This document shows, in pieces, positions 1 to 7,594 of a DNA stretch of 37,292 nt. This stretch comes from Butyrivibrio sp. (GTDB taxonomy: Bacteria > Bacillota > Clostridia > Lachnospirales > Lachnospiraceae). The DNA lies in NCBI GenBank assembly GCA_024692165.1, contig JAILMY010000204.1:1-37292 (forward strand). Reading direction: 5' to 3'. A program made the translations under genes and the position numbers. Every line of letters starts with the position of its first letter. Position 1 is the stretch's first letter. The notes under the pieces were generated by a model that saw only the letters and a program-made list of their open reading frames with translations, was not told where the DNA came from and did no database searches.

Positions 1-633
1 TACATTGCTAAGCGGAATGCTGTTGGTAAAAGCATTTGCAGATGCGCCTGAATTCTGCTTTTTGAAAAGAGCGATATTTCTGGTGCACAGGGCAATGAAC
101 TGCATGAGGATGGAATAGATCTCCAGCTCATGGTAGGGCTCCAGCTCAGTAACTGACATAAGGCTGTCATCCATGGAGTCGTCGGTGACCCGAATGGCAG
201 GAGCGGATCCGAAATACAGCACCATTATCTTATCAAGATATTCGCAGAGCTGAGCGTATATTTCCGGCGGACAGGTCTTTTTCCTGATGTGAAGCGCCGG
301 CGACATGATACGGAACGCTTTATCCATTTCTTTTAAAGTGATGATGCCGGAAAATGCTGCCTGAATATAGAGCCTCGCCCCGGGCGCCGGTGAAAAAATC
401 TCGTGAATGACAGCAGGACAGATCAGGAGAATATCATCAATCTCCACGTTAAATGACTCATTGGCGCAGACTACCCTATAAGGGGCTTCTTTGGGCCAAA
501 TGATCTCGATGTCGGTGTGCCAGTGAGGCGGAAAGTCAGAGTGTAGGCGGTTTATGAACATGCGAAGATTGGTGTTGATCTTATGGTTCACATGCTCTTT
601 TGCGCTTGAATTCAGATCTAAAGTACTTTTCAT
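1..633 (-). CDS. AraC-family transcriptional regulator, N-terminal part (cut by left window edge)
   Basis: The minus-strand reading frame is open from an ATG at 633-631 to the window edge, giving 211 residues. An AGGAGA ribosome binding site precedes the ATG. Residues near 35-45 read PPHWHTDIEIIW, the His-rich strand typical of the cupin-like sensing domain of AraC regulators, and residues 60-80 (IDDILLICPAVIHEI) fit the same fold. The C-terminal pair of DNA-binding HTH motifs expected in this family (usual length near 290-330 residues) lies outside the window. The ligand is unknown; sugar or glycan sensing is common in this family. Family assignment is by inspection of the sensing domain only. 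Confidence 0.75.
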   Translation of the reverse strand, partial: MKSTLDLNSSAKEHVNHKINTNLRMFINRLHSDFPPHWHTDIEIIWPKEAPYRVVCANESFNVEIDDILLICPAVIHEIFSPAPGARLYIQAAFSGIITLKEMDKAFRIMSPALHIRKKTCPPEIYAQLCEYLDKIMVLYFGSAPAIRVTDDSMDDSLMSVTELEPYHELEIYSILMQFIALCTRNIALFKKQNSGASANAFTNSIPLSNV

Positions 634-665
634 GCTGTAAATCTCCTATCATAAATAACGAAAAA

Positions 666-734
666 CTATTAAACAATGTTTTATGGGATGGCAATAATTA
701 TCTAGTGACCATAAGTTAAAAATTGCCATAAGTT
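666..734 (-). promoter_or_regulatory. Promoter and tandem direct repeat upstream of the AraC-type regulator
   Basis: On the minus strand a -35 TTGCCA (694-689) is followed after 17 bp by a -10 TAATAG (671-666). Immediately upstream of the -35 the 9-mer AACTTATGG occurs twice at a 17-bp period (plus-strand CCATAAGTT at 709-717 and 726-734). Tandem half-sites at this spacing suit an AraC dimer, so autoregulation is a reasonable inference. Confidence 0.45.
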
Positions 735-998
735 CTTTGATATATTTTGTAGAGATAGATTTGTTTCATGAAATTTTATGAACATTATAACACAAGATTT
801 TGGAAAAATGCTGTTGTTTATAGTCATATTGTATAATAAATATTAACAAAATATAAACTGAAATATAATATATGTAGACATAAGATAGCAATATTTGTAT
901 GGCAATTAGCAACTTTTATTGTGCAATAGTTGCCGTTGGATCAACGACATTTTATTTCTTACAAAACACCAAAAATGAATTTTTGTTTTTTTGTTTAA
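735..998. other. AT-rich intergenic region without a recognisable gene
   Basis: This stretch is strongly AT-rich and has no open frame with a ribosome binding site. It contains an inverted repeat (GCAACT near 910 and AGTTGC near 930) and a small hairpin, CGTTG-gat-CAACG near 935-950. I could not assign a function; it may hold distal regulatory sites for the divergent genes on either side. Confidence 0.4.
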
Positions 999-1031
999 AT
1001 TGTTTACAATCTAATTCACTTTTGGTATATT
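999..1031 (+). promoter_or_regulatory. Promoter with palindrome over the -35
   Basis: TTTACA (1003-1008), a 17-bp spacer and TATATT (1026-1031) form a good sigma-A-type promoter for the 108-residue gene. The -35 lies inside the inverted repeat ATTGT-TT-ACAAT (999-1010) followed by CTAATT. Nearly the same 18 bp (16 of 18 matches) recurs at 24828-24845 over the trxA -35, in the same register. Confidence 0.65.
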
Positions 1032-1074
1032 TTTCTCGTAATATGCTTTTTAGATAGATTGGAGTAAGAAAGAA

Positions 1075-1401
1075 ATGTTTACAGTCGGCGACATGCTCGC
1101 AATTGATTATTTTGATGTTATCAAAGCAGAAGACGATGATTTTGAACTGATTTCAAAGAACACAAAAAACACATGGAAGATCCTTAGAGATGGCAAATAC
1201 TACGTGCTTTATCTGGCTAAAGATAAAGTGCAGAAGTTCCAGGCCATGGGCTACTTCGAGCGTCTTCTGGATGTAGTGCTGGATATAATAAAGATTGACG
1301 ATCTCAAGCTTAAGATCAAGCTTCCCAGAGAGAGGAAGAACAGAAGGGTCCTGGAGATGAAGTCCCTGGCAGATATTCTGGTTGAAGCTTACGCTGGTTG
1401 A
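1075..1401 (+). CDS. Hypothetical protein, 108 residues
   Basis: I do not recognise this family. The start is an ATG preceded at a loose distance by GGAG and by a convincing promoter at 1003-1031. The product is charged, with no signal peptide or membrane segment. The N-terminal half (residues 1-50) looks beta-rich, with aromatic residues in WKILRDGKYYVLYLAKD; the C-terminal half is helical and basic (KLKIKLPRERKNRR) and ends in a short amphipathic helix. The gene is monocistronic, with a hairpin terminator at 1450-1489. Its promoter shares an operator-like palindrome with trxA, which hints at co-regulation but says nothing about function. Confidence 0.6.
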   Translation: MFTVGDMLAIDYFDVIKAEDDDFELISKNTKNTWKILRDGKYYVLYLAKDKVQKFQAMGYFERLLDVVLDIIKIDDLKLKIKLPRERKNRRVLEMKSLADILVEAYAG

Positions 1402-1449
1402 TCCGAAATTTATACGGTCAAAAGTTTACACAATTTTCAAATTCTATAG

Positions 1450-1489
1450 AGCTACTGATTCGGTGAAAGCCGCGTCAGTGGCTGTTTTT
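1450..1489 (+). terminator. Rho-independent terminator
   Basis: AGCTACTGA pairs with TCAGTGGCT (one G-U pair). Inside is a second stem, CGGT-GAAA-GCCG, with a GNRA-type loop, and GTTTTTA follows. It ends the transcript of the 108-residue gene. Confidence 0.7.
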
Positions 1490-1588
1490 AACTGTCCGGT
1501 TTATAACCCACCTTGCCTGGTAGTATAGAATCAGCAACAAGAAAGTCACACCAGTAAGCAATAACTTGCAAAAGAAATGGAGGCGACC

Positions 1589-2032
1589 ATGACTGCATTT
1601 TTCTATCCGGAACAGACAATATGCTCAAACGTTACATATGGACTTCTTAGCACAGCGGTTTTTGCCAACAGGAAGAGCCTTAGGGATCTGTCGGGCCACA
1701 CGGTGATCATCGTCACAGATGAGCTTGTCGATGACACCCTGAGCAGGGCTGTGGCAGATCTTATCCTTAGAAGGGGCTGCAAAAACATCGCATTTTGCGG
1801 AGAATCATCAGAGGAGATGCAGGAAATTTTTGACCAGGAGGACCGGGAGATAAATGGCTTTAACGATGTTACCGGCTACGAGGATTTCGCCATCACAAGA
1901 CGATTCGAGGATATTCAGGACCTTTCGGAAGAAATTTCCATGTGCTGGGGCGATGTCCTGGTTCTTTGCAGTAATATGGGCCTTTTGAGGGAATGCCAGA
2001 GAGTTATAAACGAAGAAATAGCGATTTATTAA
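1589..2032 (+). CDS. Hypothetical protein, 147 residues
   Basis: An ATG at 1577 is also in frame, but the GGAGG at 1579-1583 sits correctly only for the ATG at 1589, so I chose that start. The product is soluble and acidic. Its alternating hydrophobic strands (HTVIIVTDELV, NIAFCGES, DVLVLCSNMG) and intervening helices suggest a small Rossmann-like alpha/beta fold that could bind a nucleotide or act as a receiver-like module, but no catalytic signature is visible. It is flanked by terminators on both sides and so is probably transcribed alone. No family is assigned. Confidence 0.6.
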   Translation: MTAFFYPEQTICSNVTYGLLSTAVFANRKSLRDLSGHTVIIVTDELVDDTLSRAVADLILRRGCKNIAFCGESSEEMQEIFDQEDREINGFNDVTGYEDFAITRRFEDIQDLSEEISMCWGDVLVLCSNMGLLRECQRVINEEIAIY

Positions 2033-2040
2033 AGAAAAAT

Positions 2041-2064
2041 GGCCAGAGAATAAATTCTCCGGCC
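2041..2064 (+). terminator. Possible terminator hairpin
   Basis: GGCC-a-GAGAA, loop TAAA, TTCTC-c-GGCC forms a stem with one A-C mismatch just after the stop codon. The T-run follows only about 12 bases later (TTTGTTTTTTG), so termination is plausible but not certain. Confidence 0.45.
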
Positions 2065-2243
2065 GGTGCATCATTTGTTTTTTGTGTGTGGTCAAACAAA
2101 GTTTGTGCAAGAAGAAGTTACCAAAGAAATGAAATTGTGTCAACAGGAAAATTAAATTTTGTAATTTCTTTCAAAAAAACACCAAAAGTTTCATATTTTT
2201 TGTTAGACTTTTCTGAGAAGGGAAGGAAACAGATGAGAAAAAG

Positions 2244-2271
2244 ATTGTGTGCGTCAAATCTAAGATATAAT
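2244..2271 (+). promoter_or_regulatory. Likely promoter of the lipoprotein gene
   Basis: A consensus TATAAT at 2266-2271 lies 26 bases upstream of the ATG. The -35 is weak (ATTGTG with 16 bp or TTGTGT with 15 bp). Confidence 0.45.
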
Positions 2272-2297
2272 TATTAATATAGTAGGAGGAGAAAAAT

Positions 2298-2768
2298 ATG
2301 AAAAGATTTACAGGAGTATTAGTTGTGGCAGCTATGGCTGTGGCTTTGTGTGCGTGCGGTAAGGAAACTGCGGAACAGAGCAGTGGTCTGACTGTGGAGC
2401 CAATCGAGAATACTGAGAGTGTTTCCGAACCGGCAGCAGACGTGACCCTTGCAACACCACAGGTGAAGGATGGTGTCATGAGACAAGGAGAGGATAGCAT
2501 CGAGGTTTACTTTGAATGGGATCCGATTGAAGGTGCTGATGGATACGAGGTTTCTTCAAAGAATAAGTTTTATGAAGAAGAAAACTTCAGAGAACCTGAG
2601 GAGACAGTAGAGGTGACCGATACTTCTTTTGTCACAGGAGCACAGGATTATTTTGACTTCCTTATTAAGGTAAGGGCCTTCAAAGGTAGCGGAGACAGCA
2701 GGGTTTACAGCGAATGGAGCGAAGAGGCAGCAGGCTTTACCTATACAGATGATGAGATAAATAAGTGA
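2298..2768 (+). CDS. Lipoprotein with a fibronectin type III-like domain
   Basis: The start is an ATG with GGAGGAG eight bases upstream. Residues 1-20 are a lipoprotein signal ending ALCAC, with Cys20 as the likely lipidated residue. An acidic Ser/Thr/Glu linker follows (about 21-55). Residues 56-150 form a beta-sandwich-like domain with the FnIII-type pattern EVYFEWDPIEGADGYEV, then TSFVTGAQDYFDFLIKVRAF and YSEWSEEAAGF. The protein should be anchored on the outer face of the membrane. Such domains usually mediate protein or carbohydrate contacts; no enzymatic residues are visible. The HD-domain gene starts 13 bases downstream, so the two are probably co-transcribed. Confidence 0.7.
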   Translation: MKRFTGVLVVAAMAVALCACGKETAEQSSGLTVEPIENTESVSEPAADVTLATPQVKDGVMRQGEDSIEVYFEWDPIEGADGYEVSSKNKFYEEENFREPEETVEVTDTSFVTGAQDYFDFLIKVRAFKGSGDSRVYSEWSEEAAGFTYTDDEINK

Positions 2769-2781
2769 AGGACGATGGTAC

Positions 2782-3585
2782 ATGCTAGATCGGAAAAGAG
2801 CCGAAGAGGCATTTAACACATACACAGCTAAATATGACCAGGGCAACACCTTGATATGGCTTAAGGTGGTGCACACCTTCAAGGTTGCAGAGAACTGTGA
2901 CAGAATAGGAATGAGTCTACGTCTTGAAGGTGACGATGCTGATCTTGCGTGGCTTGTGGGGCTTTTGCATGATTTTGGACGCTTTGAGCAGGTAAGGAGA
3001 TTTAATACCTTTTCTGATGCGGCTTCCGTGGATCATGCTGAACTGGGAGCAGATTTGCTGTTTCATGAAGGTTTCATTAAGGAGTATGTTCCGGACAACA
3101 TGCCGGAGGAGACCTTAAGGATGTTGGAAACAGCTATCAGGCTTCACAACAAGCTGGCTCTGCCGGAAGGACTTGATGAGCGGACTCAGCTCTTTTGCAA
3201 CATTATAAGAGATGCGGACAAGTCAGATATCTTCCGTGTGATAACAGAGCTTCCCCTTGAGCAGCGCATAGGATCCAGCAAAAATGCGTTTACTGAGGCA
3301 GATGAAGCCAGCCCTGAGATTATGGAGCGGGTAATGGAGCACCGCTGCGTGCCAAGGGCGATGAAGCATACACGTTTTGAACTTCATATTTCGCATTGTT
3401 GTATGGCTTTTGAGGTGGTTTTCCCAGAGAGCAGGCGCATTATTAAGGAGCAGGGATTTCTGGAGAAGCTCCTTCTGGGATGCGATGAGGAAGGAAATCC
3501 AATGTGGAATGAGCGTGAAATGGCGCAGCTTGCAATCGTGCGAAGAGAAATCCATGACGCTTGGGATAGTAAGGGATTACAATAG
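2782..3585 (+). CDS. HD-domain metal-dependent phosphohydrolase
   Basis: The 267-residue product carries the HD signature: His31 (VVHTFKV), His63-Asp64 (LLHDFGRFEQ), His85 (VDHAELGA), His122 (RLHNK) and Asp144/Asp146 (RDADKSD). Together these can hold one or two divalent metals. HD proteins hydrolyse nucleotides or phosphate esters; the substrate here cannot be read from sequence. The C-terminal third (ISHCCMAFEVVFPESRRII) is specific to a clostridial subgroup often called simply HD domain protein. An AAGGA lies upstream of the ATG. It follows the lipoprotein gene by 13 bases and ends at a strong terminator. Confidence 0.8.
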   Translation: MLDRKRAEEAFNTYTAKYDQGNTLIWLKVVHTFKVAENCDRIGMSLRLEGDDADLAWLVGLLHDFGRFEQVRRFNTFSDAASVDHAELGADLLFHEGFIKEYVPDNMPEETLRMLETAIRLHNKLALPEGLDERTQLFCNIIRDADKSDIFRVITELPLEQRIGSSKNAFTEADEASPEIMERVMEHRCVPRAMKHTRFELHISHCCMAFEVVFPESRRIIKEQGFLEKLLLGCDEEGNPMWNEREMAQLAIVRREIHDAWDSKGLQ

Positions 3586-3588
3586 ACT

Positions 3589-3625
3589 GACTTTGGCGAC
3601 TCATATAGCGCCAGAGTCTTTTTTT
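3589..3625 (+). terminator. Rho-independent terminator
   Basis: GACTTTGGC pairs with GCCAGAGTC (one G-U pair) and is followed directly by a run of eight T. It ends the lipoprotein-HD transcript. Confidence 0.85.
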
Positions 3626-3658
3626 GCATATAATTGATTGCATAGGAGGTGGAGGATT

Positions 3659-4003
3659 ATGCCATTTATTGATTCAAGAGTAAGTGTAAAGACAACACAG
3701 GAGCAGAGAATAGAGCTTAAGGAGAGACTGGGACAGGCGATTGCCCTGATTCCGGGAAAGAGTGAGAGCTGGCTCATGATCGATCTGGCTGATGAGCAGG
3801 AAATGTATTTTAGAGGTGAAGGACAGGAACCAACTGCTTTTATCGCGGTAAATATCTACGGAGATCCCAATCCCGGCGCATTTTATAAACTGACAGCTGA
3901 GATGACCAAAATCTACGGCGAAGTTCTGGGAATTACTCCAGACCACATATATGTCAAATATTCAACTACCCACGACTGGGGCTGGAACGGTGGCAATTTC
4001 TGA
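3659..4003 (+). CDS. MIF-like tautomerase, 114 residues
   Basis: The chosen ATG at 3659 follows AGGAGGTGGAGG and gives MPFIDSRVSV, so Pro becomes N-terminal after removal of Met. Pro1 is the catalytic base of the tautomerase superfamily. The length (114) and the second-half pattern, FIAVNIYGDPNPGAFYKLTAEMT followed by ITPDHIYVKYSTTHDWGWNGGNF, match macrophage migration inhibitory factor-like phenylpyruvate/dopachrome tautomerases, including the C-terminal W-GWNG segment. It should act as a cytosolic trimer. The physiological substrate in bacteria is usually unknown. An upstream in-frame ATG at 3638 lacks a ribosome binding site and would hide the catalytic Pro. Confidence 0.85.
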   Translation: MPFIDSRVSVKTTQEQRIELKERLGQAIALIPGKSESWLMIDLADEQEMYFRGEGQEPTAFIAVNIYGDPNPGAFYKLTAEMTKIYGEVLGITPDHIYVKYSTTHDWGWNGGNF

Positions 4004-4072
4004 TTGCAGGACATGCACGTGATTTAGAGCCTCCTTGGGAATGCAGGGAGATTTAAAGCAGAGAGGAATATT

Positions 4073-4306
4073 ATGGAATCTATTTTGATAAAAGACACAA
4101 CACGAGAGCAACGGGAACAGATCGTGGCGGAATCCATAGGAAATATCAGCGGTTCATGCGATGGATGTATGTCAGGACTGGCTGATATGTACCAGGACTA
4201 TATTGATGGGAAAAAGGAAATCCGCGAGATAAACATGGAGTTCAGGGCACACTATGAATCCGGCGTTGACGGTCCGGAGAAAGCAGATTGCGGGTACAAG
4301 AGATGA
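4073..4306 (+). CDS. Hypothetical protein with a CxxC motif, 77 residues
   Basis: I do not recognise this family. The ATG follows GAGAGGAA. The product is acidic and largely helical, with CDGC at residues 29-32 that could bind metal or be redox-active, and a further Cys near the C-terminus. It has no signal or membrane segment. Its stop codon overlaps the start of the Spx/ArsC-like gene (ATGA), so the two are translationally coupled and probably work in the same process, plausibly thiol- or metal-related; that last point is inference. Confidence 0.65.
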   Translation: MESILIKDTTREQREQIVAESIGNISGSCDGCMSGLADMYQDYIDGKKEIREINMEFRAHYESGVDGPEKADCGYKR

Positions 4307-4644
4307 ATATTCAGATTTTTGGTACAAAAAAGTGCAACGATACCAAGAAGGCAGAGCGTTTCTTCAAGGAGAGAGGCATCAAGTTCCAGTTCATTGACAT
4401 GAAGGAAAAAGGAATGAGCAAGGGCGAGCTGACATCTGTTGCCAGTGCCAATGGCGGGCTCATGAACATGATTGATCCTGACGCCAAGGATAAAGATGCA
4501 GTGGCGCTGATACAGTACATTGCAGACGAAGACAAGCTGGAAAAGCTCCTTGAGAACCAGCATATAATCAAAACGCCTGTAGTCCGCAATGGCAAGCAGT
4601 CCACCCTGGGCTATCAGCCTGATGTCTGGAAGAAGTGGGAATAA
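4303..4644 (+). CDS. ArsC/Spx-family (thioredoxin-fold) protein
   Basis: The ATG at 4303 overlaps the previous stop. The TTG 15 bases upstream would add five residues and is less likely. The 113-residue product begins MNIQIFGTKKCNDTKKAERFF. Cys11 sits in the P-loop-like active site of the ArsC/Spx/YffB thioredoxin fold, and it continues with IKFQFIDMKEKGMSKGEL and the cis-Pro-like HIIKTPVVRNGK, both usual in this family. It lacks the second Cys (CxxC) of classical Spx. It could be an arsenate-reductase-like thiol enzyme or a regulator; sequence alone does not decide. Confidence 0.8.
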   Translation: MNIQIFGTKKCNDTKKAERFFKERGIKFQFIDMKEKGMSKGELTSVASANGGLMNMIDPDAKDKDAVALIQYIADEDKLEKLLENQHIIKTPVVRNGKQSTLGYQPDVWKKWE

Positions 4645-4674
4645 CGAAGACACTGGGAATTAAGGGGAGTCCAT

Positions 4675-5376
4675 ATGAGAGCTAAGACATTTTCTGATAA
4701 TTTTTTGATCAGGTCCAAGGAAGATCTTAAGAAGCTGATCGATGAAGTGGGATTTGTTCCTTTTTTCCAAAATGAGATTGAGGGATTTTCCATTGAAGAG
4801 CACATCGGTCCCGGATGTTGGTATCACGATGGGACAGACGGGTTCTGGCCTGTCTGGGAATGGAAAGGCCCTGTCATCAAAGAGATGAAGTGCGCCTACG
4901 GAAAGTTTCTTCGGGGAAAAGCAATGTACATCAGTAAGAAGTGGTTCCCGGACTTTGCAAATTTTCGAAGGGACGGCTACGACTTTGACGCCAGGTATGA
5001 TGATGGATTGGCATCTTACAATGATAAGGTGCTGTTTGAGCTGCTTGATGCCAATGCGCCGATTCTTTCCAAGCCCTTTAAGAAGATGGGAAATTACGGT
5101 AAGGGTGGCAAAAAAGGCTTCGACACCATGATAACCAGGCTCCAGAAGCAGTGCTATGTTGTGATCAGCGACTTTCAGTATGCCACTGACAAATTTGGTG
5201 TTCAGTACGGTTGGGGTATTGCAGAGTATTCCACTCCGGAAAAATTCTTTGGGGAATCTTTCAGAGAAAATGTGTACAAGTGCTCTCCGGAGGAATCCTA
5301 TGAGAAGCTTATGAAGCATTTTAAAAAGATCCTGCCTGAAGCCGATGAGAAGCTGATCGGGAAGATGTTGAAGTGA
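4675..5376 (+). CDS. AlkZ-related protein, 233 residues
   Basis: The ATG lies seven bases after AAGGGGAG. The product begins with the pattern SKEDLKKLIDEVGFVPFFQNEIEGFSIEEH, and has WYHDGTDGFWPVWEWKGPV and a C-terminal winged-helix-like region. This is the layout I associate with the clostridial AlkZ-related family, distantly linked to the AlkZ DNA glycosylases that unhook DNA crosslinks. The catalytic QxQ/QxD motif of true AlkZ is not obvious, so a glycosylase role is unproven. The protein is soluble. The gene is the last of a + strand run and ends at a long hairpin. The name is from memory of family members and could be wrong. Confidence 0.6.
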   Translation: MRAKTFSDNFLIRSKEDLKKLIDEVGFVPFFQNEIEGFSIEEHIGPGCWYHDGTDGFWPVWEWKGPVIKEMKCAYGKFLRGKAMYISKKWFPDFANFRRDGYDFDARYDDGLASYNDKVLFELLDANAPILSKPFKKMGNYGKGGKKGFDTMITRLQKQCYVVISDFQYATDKFGVQYGWGIAEYSTPEKFFGESFRENVYKCSPEESYEKLMKHFKKILPEADEKLIGKMLK

Positions 5377-5441
5377 AGGTTGGGATCACGAGAACTACTG
5401 TCGGTCGGAGAACTATAAGTTCTACAATAAAGTGATTGTCA

Positions 5442-5482
5442 GGGGCTTCGCACGGATCACATAGTGCGAAGCCCCTTATTTT
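5442..5482 (+). terminator. Rho-independent terminator between convergent genes
   Basis: GGGGCTTCGCAC (5442-5453) pairs perfectly over 12 bp with GTGCGAAGCCCC (5464-5475), and TTATTTTG follows. The T-run favours the + strand; the stem may also slow transcription coming from the xylanase gene. Confidence 0.85.
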
Positions 5483-5518
5483 GTTGTGGTTTCTTAATAA
5501 GTCTTATTATTTATGTCA

Positions 5519-7369
5519 TTAGTTGTTTGCGTTTGACCAGATCTTGTACTCAACGTTAGGGTTAACACCCTTTTTCTCAAAGAGCTCACTAACTGTAACG
5601 AAGGTGTAGCCCTGATTCTTGAGACCCTCGATGATCTGAGGAAGCGCCTGTACTGTCTGTGAGTTGCCCTGGAAGTCGTGAAGTAGGATGATCTGTCCGT
5701 CTTTTGCTGCGCCAAGGGCGTTATTTACTCTCTGCTGTACAGAAGTGCTGTTTTCCCAGTCATTGATAAGAGCACCCTGGATGAATGGGTAGTCGATGTT
5801 CTGGTACATTGTGTTGTTAACTGAGATGTAAGGTGGTCTAAAGAACTTAACAGTAGCGCCTACTGAATTCTTGATTGCTGAAGATGTCCACTCCATCTCG
5901 TTTCTGATGCTCTGAGCACTCATGTTTGTCATATCCTGATGTGTGTATGAGTGGCTAGCGAGCTCGTGACCGTTTCTGATCTGCCTCTGCATGATAGAAA
6001 GGGTGTTGCTGTTTACGTTCTGGCCGATGAGGAAGAATGTGGCCTTAACGTCGTATTTTTCAAGAATATCGAGAACTTCGCTGGTTGTGCTTGTTGGGCC
6101 ATCGTCAAAAGTGAGAGCGATAAGCTTCTGATTTGCTGTATTGCCTTGGTTGCCCTGATTTCCTGCATTGCCGGCTGTTTCGCCATTGCCTGCGCTGTTT
6201 CCGCCAACGCCTGCGCCTTCAATCTTCAGGTAATCGATGTAAGCATCCCACTGTCCGTCATCTGCTGTAACTACCAGTTCGATAGTCTGATTGCCTGTTC
6301 CGTGGCTTACGTTCTTGATCGTGTACTCAGCAGGATATGATCCGCCGTAGTAGAATGTTCCCTTTGTCTGGCCGCCGATCTTAAGATCAACTCTTGCCAT
6401 CTGGTCGTTGTTGGAGCATCCGCGAAGTGTGAAGTCATGGGTTCCGTTGGCAAAATACTGTGTGTAGGAAACCTTGTCGTTATTGCCGTAAAGAGCAACG
6501 CCGCCAAATGGGCTGTTAACGTTTCCTGTGTACTGGCCACCCTTTGTCATTGCTTCGCACTGAACAATGGTATCATTTCCGGAAGTCTGGCTGCCGGTGT
6601 TACCACCCTGATTACCACCCTGATTGCCGCCCTGGTTTCCGCCCTGGTTACCACCCTGATTTCCACCCTGGCCTGATCCGCCGATTGTCATAACGTTTTT
6701 GTAAACATTTGCAGAACCGCTGCTCTGGTAACCTTCAACGTTAAGAGCTGCTTCGTAGATGCTGCCGACTCTCATGCCCATTCTTTCCCAGGCTTTGAAG
6801 TGCTCACTAACAGTGATAGTTCCGCTGGTTCTCTTTGATGTACGTACACTCCAGTACTGCTGGAATGTAGTGTTGCCCTGAATTGAAGGCTGATTGTAAC
6901 GAGTTGTCTCGTAAACATCATAGGTTCCGCCGTCAACGGTGATCTGTCCCTTGGGAGATGATCCCGGTGGACGCCATGAACCCCAGCTGTCTACGATGTA
7001 ATACTCTACAAGAGGACTTGTGGTCCATCCATAGACGCACAGATATGAGTTTCCATTTGGTCGATAATCACATCCATAGTCAAAAGAAATATTGCCGATC
7101 TGCTGATATGACTGATTACCGCTGAACTTTTTGCCCTTTCTGAAAAGGCAGTTATTGATGTTACTCCATTGACAGCTGAAATTTCCCCCTTCATTCAGTG
7201 TCATGCTAGTGTTTCCACTATCCTTCCACAATTCGTAGTCATAACCGTCTTGTGTTCCGGTCTTGTTCTCATAAAGTGTAGTAGCCGCCTGAACCTTCAC
7301 TGAAGGAACAAGGAGCGAAACACCCATGAGGACAGCCATAACCAATGCTTTGATTCCTCCCTTTTTCAC
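5519..7369 (-). CDS. Secreted multimodular xylanase/deacetylase: GH11 + CBM36 + CE4
   Basis: The start is a GTG at 7369-7367 with AGGAGGT upstream; the longer in-frame start at 7405 lacks one. The product has 616 residues. Residues 1-28 are a signal peptide (VKVQA, then ATT). Residues 29-225 are a GH11 endo-beta-1,4-xylanase with nucleophile Glu122 ([12 protein letters not shown]) and acid/base Glu212 ([11 protein letters not shown]). After a GGNQ linker, residues 266-385 match CBM36, a calcium-dependent xylan-binding module ([17 protein letters not shown]). After a second Gly/Asn linker, residues 415-600 are a CE4/NodB deacetylase: TFDDGP (Asp422, Asp423), HSYTH (His473, His477), RPPY (Arg511) and LLHDF (His564). 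It should cut xylan and remove acetyl side groups outside the cell. Confidence 0.95.
   Translation of the reverse strand: MKKGGIKALVMAVLMGVSLLVPSVKVQAATTLYENKTGTQDGYDYELWKDSGNTSMTLNEGGNFSCQWSNINNCLFRKGKKFSGNQSYQQIGNISFDYGCDYRPNGNSYLCVYGWTTSPLVEYYIVDSWGSWRPPGSSPKGQITVDGGTYDVYETTRYNQPSIQGNTTFQQYWSVRTSKRTSGTITVSEHFKAWERMGMRVGSIYEAALNVEGYQSSGSANVYKNVMTIGGSGQGGNQGGNQGGNQGGNQGGNQGGNTGSQTSGNDTIVQCEAMTKGGQYTGNVNSPFGGVALYGNNDKVSYTQYFANGTHDFTLRGCSNNDQMARVDLKIGGQTKGTFYYGGSYPAEYTIKNVSHGTGNQTIELVVTADDGQWDAYIDYLKIEGAGVGGNSAGNGETAGNAGNQGNQGNTANQKLIALTFDDGPTSTTSEVLDILEKYDVKATFFLIGQNVNSNTLSIMQRQIRNGHELASHSYTHQDMTNMSAQSIRNEMEWTSSAIKNSVGATVKFFRPPYISVNNTMYQNIDYPFIQGALINDWENSTSVQQRVNNALGAAKDGQIILLHDFQGNSQTVQALPQIIEGLKNQGYTFVTVSELFEKKGVNPNVEYKIWSNANN
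6601..6672 (-). repeat. 12-bp tandem repeat encoding the GGNQ linker
   Basis: About six near-identical 12-bp units encode five GGNQ repeats and one GGNT between the GH11 and CBM36 modules. The codons vary slightly between units. Such linkers are flexible, and the copy number is likely to differ between strains by slippage. Confidence 0.85.
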
Positions 7370-7594
7370 CAAAGTACCTCCTCTCTTAGTTTTCCGCCAC
7401 AACAAAAGGTGAAATATAGGTATTCACTGATACTTATACTATAGCGGATTGAATTGTCTGAATTAATGTAAAAGTTTTACTTTGTTAAGCACATTTTTTA
7501 CTTTTTTTACATTTTCTTAATATTTTCTTAATATTTGGGGCCGGGTATGCTCGTAACATTAGAAGAGAGGTATATCTTTGAGGAGTAAAATTTA

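Noticed and set aside
1402-1588. Riboswitch in the leader of the 147-residue gene
   Set aside because: The only firm structure is a terminator hairpin directly after the previous gene; no known riboswitch consensus could be recognised.
6601-6672. Short tandem repeats as a CRISPR array
   Set aside because: Units are 12 bp without spacers, in frame, and encode the GGNQ protein linker.
5951-6676. Plus-strand hydrophobic ORFs inside the xylanase gene
   Set aside because: They are antisense shadows of the Gly/Asn linkers and the CBM36 and CE4 modules, with no ribosome binding site or family features.
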